A stretch of DNA of 13,923 bases from Alkalibaculum bacchi (GTDB taxonomy: Bacteria; Bacillota; Clostridia; Eubacteriales; Alkalibacteraceae). The stretch spans positions 1-13,923 of the forward strand of contig NZ_CALNCS010000191.1 in assembly GCF_937875145.1 (NCBI RefSeq), in the 5' to 3' direction. The position numbers and the translations under genes were made by a program. The notes under the pieces were generated by a model. It did not search any database. It was not told the DNA's origin and saw only the letters and a program-made list of their open reading frames with translations. Positions 12,302-13,923 of the stretch are shown here, piece after piece (the first letter of the stretch is position 1; each line of letters starts with the position of its first letter).

Positions 12302-13773
12302 TAAAGTAAAATTTCTCCTACAGTTTCTTTCATCTTGTCTGATGGAATGACTTTTTTATGAAGAACTGCAGAATCTTTTAATTTTTTAATTGGCTCAGGA
12401 ATTGTAAGACTTGTCTTTTCGGCTAACTTATCGATCAATTCATATACTTCTAAATCGCTATTTTTAAAGATGGACTCATATACTGCTTCTGGGAATTTAA
12501 AAGGGCTGGCTGTTGACAGTATAATATTTGTCCTTTCATCAGATGTATTCTTCACATAGTCTTCACATACTTTGTAGGCTACCGCTGTATGAGGATCTAA
12601 GACATAATTGTATTCTTCATAAACTTGACCTATGACCTTTTTTGTAGATTCTTCGTCAGAGTAAGAGCTATAAAAGAGCTCTGAAATAACAGATTTCATC
12701 TCTTCGGGAACAGTATAGCTGCCCTTGGTATTTAATTCCTTCATTAAATTGACGATAAGTTCTTGATCATTATTACTAGCGTGGTACAACATTCGTTCAA
12801 AATTACTAGAGATCAATATATCCATTGATGGAGAGATGGTCTTAATGAAGTCTCTGTTTTTATTGTAGGTTCCTGTTTTAAAGAAATCGTGGAGGACATT
12901 GTTAGAATTAGAGGCGCAAAGTAGTTTGTGAATAGGTAGTCCCATTTTCTTTGCATAATATCCAGCTAAAATATCGCCAAAATTACCTGTAGGAACAGTA
13001 AAGTTGACGGAATCGTTTAATGCGATAGCGCCTTTTTGAACTAATTCCATATAGGAGCTAAAATAATAAACCACTTGAGGAAGAAGTCTACCAATATTAA
13101 TGGAATTTGCAGATGACAATATAATCTTCTCTGATTTTAGTTTTTCTTTAAACTCTTTATTATTAAATATTGATTTTACGCCATTTTGCGCATCGTCAAA
13201 ATTACCTTCAATCCCTAATACATAAACATTGTTTCCTACTTGAGACGTCATTTGCTTTTTCTGGATATTGCTTACCCCTTCTGAAGGGTAAAAGACAATG
13301 ATTTTTGTGTTTTCTACATTTGCAAATCCTTCTAAAGCTGCTTTACCAGTATCACCAGAAGTAGCTGTTAAAATGACAATTTCATCTTCTACATTTTGTA
13401 GTGTTGCTGAAACTTGAATAAGGTAAGGCAATATGCTTAGTGCCACATCTTTAAAGGCTAAAGTAGGACCGTGAAATAATTCTAAAATATGGTGATTGCC
13501 GAGGCTCACCACAGGAGCTACTTGGGGCACTGAAAACTTATCATAAGCTTTACCTATAATGTCTTTTAAATAATCTTCATCAAATTCAGGAAGATATTTA
13601 GAGAGAATAGAGTAACAAATTTCTTTATAAGATTTATGGACTAAACTTTTTAGGTCCATTTGAGGAAAAACAGTTGGTACGAATAGTCCACCTTCATCGG
13701 ATATACCTTTTAGTATGGCCTGAGAAGCTGTCATTGTTTTGTCTGAACGAGTACTTTTATAAGAAATGTTCAT
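12301..13773 (-). CDS. thrC: Threonine synthase ThrC
   Basis: ThrC is a PLP enzyme that converts O-phosphohomoserine and water to threonine and phosphate. With the start used here it has 490 residues, the usual size for the long bacterial/fungal-type enzyme. It begins with MNISYKSTRSDKTMTASQAI and GISDEGGLFVP, and has the PLP lysine at 108 in ELFHGPTLAFKDVAL. TATSGDTGKAAL lies at 136-147, FYPSEGVSNIQKKQMT further on, and VPTGNFGDILAGYYAKKMGLP is the phosphate-binding loop region. ATG at 13773 is chosen because GGAGG (13783-13779) lies five bases upstream; an in-frame TTG at 13785 would include that site. It is the promoter-proximal gene of thrC-thrB and diverges from hom. Confidence 0.95.
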   Translation of the reverse strand: MNISYKSTRSDKTMTASQAILKGISDEGGLFVPTVFPQMDLKSLVHKSYKEICYSILSKYLPEFDEDYLKDIIGKAYDKFSVPQVAPVVSLGNHHILELFHGPTLAFKDVALSILPYLIQVSATLQNVEDEIVILTATSGDTGKAALEGFANVENTKIIVFYPSEGVSNIQKKQMTSQVGNNVYVLGIEGNFDDAQNGVKSIFNNKEFKEKLKSEKIILSSANSINIGRLLPQVVYYFSSYMELVQKGAIALNDSVNFTVPTGNFGDILAGYYAKKMGLPIHKLLCASNSNNVLHDFFKTGTYNKNRDFIKTISPSMDILISSNFERMLYHASNNDQELIVNLMKELNTKGSYTVPEEMKSVISELFYSSYSDEESTKKVIGQVYEEYNYVLDPHTAVAYKVCEDYVKNTSDERTNIILSTASPFKFPEAVYESIFKNSDLEVYELIDKLAEKTSLTIPEPIKKLKDSAVLHKKVIPSDKMKETVGEILL

Positions 13774-13778
13774 ATTAA

Positions 13779-13783
13779 CCTCC
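13779..13783 (-). promoter_or_regulatory. Ribosome binding site that fixes the thrC start
   Basis: GGAGG on the minus strand lies five bases before ATG at 13773. This excludes the in-frame TTG at 13785 as the start. Confidence 0.85.
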
Positions 13784-13793
13784 AAAAATATTA

Positions 13794-13822
13794 TTGTTTT
13801 ATTCTATTGTCTATGATAAAAT
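13794..13822 (+). promoter_or_regulatory. Probable hom promoter
   Basis: TTGTTT at 13794-13799, a 17-base spacer and TAAAAT at 13817-13822, with a TGA just before the -10 (extended -10). The -10 box overlaps that of the thrC promoter on the other strand by two bases. Confidence 0.55.
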
Positions 13823-13841
13823 GTTTCTAAAATAAAAACAA
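13813..13841 (-). promoter_or_regulatory. Probable thrC promoter
   Basis: On the minus strand TTGTTT (13841-13836), a 17-base spacer and TATCAT (13818-13813). It interlocks with the hom promoter, so the two cannot be occupied fully at the same time. Confidence 0.55.
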
Positions 13842-13862
13842 GTGTTTTCGAAATAAAAACAT
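13822..13862. repeat. Two 21-bp-phased palindromic repeats in the hom/thrC divergent region, probable operators
   Basis: Two 19-base units starting at 13822 and 13843 agree at 16 of 19 positions. Each has the form TGTTT-N9-AAACA, an imperfect two-fold site. The period of 21 bases is two turns of the helix. The first covers the thrC -35 box and the hom start of transcription, the second lies upstream of thrC and in the hom leader. Confidence 0.5.
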
Positions 13863-13884
13863 AAAATATTTAGGTGGTGTTGAC

Positions 13885-13923
13885 GTGAAGATAGGATTGT
13901 TAGGTCTCGGTACTGTCGGGACT
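13885..13923 (+). CDS. hom: Homoserine dehydrogenase, first 13 codons (3' end outside window)
   Basis: The frame starts with GTG at 13885 and reads MKIGLLGLGTVGT to the window edge. The GLGTVG is the NAD(P)-binding glycine motif at the N-terminus of homoserine dehydrogenases, which reduce aspartate semialdehyde to homoserine. AGGTGG lies seven bases before the GTG. The identification rests on 13 residues and on the divergent thrC-thrB genes, which use homoserine; other Rossmann-fold dehydrogenases share the motif but fit the context less well. Confidence 0.8.
   Translation, partial: MKIGLLGLGTVGT

Noticed and set aside
13843..13862. CodY box in the hom/thrC gap (GTTTTCGAAAT)
   Set aside because: The central W base of TTTTCWGAAA is missing, so spacing of the half-sites is wrong; the TGTTT-N9-AAACA repeat explains the sequence better.
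1..13923. CRISPR arrays, intact insertion sequences, toxin-antitoxin or defence genes
   Set aside because: No regularly spaced repeats, transposase motifs or defence families were found on either strand; the only mobile-element-like signal is the tRNA-Lys duplication.

Overview
The window looks like a chromosomal segment of a low-GC, anaerobic Gram-positive bacterium of the class Clostridia. The grounds are strong AGGAGG-type ribosome binding sites, AT-rich third codon positions, TTG and GTG starts, sigma-A type promoters, and families typical of amino-acid-using Clostridia. An Alkaliphilus/Natronincola-like host would fit, but that is a guess from style and not a demonstrated identity.

Layout. 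1-380 is the C-terminal end of a branched-chain amino acid binding protein (LivK type), closed by a terminator. A 466-bp gap follows, holding an imperfect self-complementary element (about 457-566), a palindrome, two CodY-box-like sites and a promoter. 865-4227 is a tight livH-livM-livG-livF operon (two permeases, two ATPases), closed by a very strong terminator whose stem lies inside the last codons of livF. 4248-4793 holds a possible 22-codon minus-strand micro-gene, then a consensus promoter with a long leader and a cre-like palindrome in front of a GPH/MelB-type sugar:cation symporter (4794-6191). A 66-residue two-helix membrane protein follows (6357-6557). At 6558-6895 a minus-strand tRNA-Lys(CUU) sits beside a second copy of its own 3' end and terminator, with a partly GC-rich 132-bp insert between them. 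7154-8548 is a DASS/SLC13 anion transporter, 8813-9424 is mobA (molybdenum cofactor guanylyltransferase), and 9441-10142 on the minus strand is a TetR-type regulator whose upstream region carries a perfect FNR/Crp-type half-site pair. A small DUF2892-like membrane protein lies at 10383-10610 (minus).

The right end is a threonine biosynthesis locus. On the minus strand are thrC, thrB and an HTH+ACT protein of the PheB/UPF0735 type. On the plus strand the first 13 codons of homoserine dehydrogenase (hom) run off the window. hom and thrC diverge from overlapping promoters, with two 21-bp-phased palindromic repeats in the gap. Hom supplies homoserine, ThrB phosphorylates it and ThrC converts the phosphate ester to threonine; the ACT protein is a plausible amino-acid sensor for this set.

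I see no intact transposon, prophage, CRISPR array or defence system. The least ordinary parts are the tRNA-Lys 3'-end duplication, the self-complementary element before livH, the phased repeats at the hom/thrC promoters, the micro-gene at 4378-4446 and the SLC13 protein lacking the usual second SNT motif.
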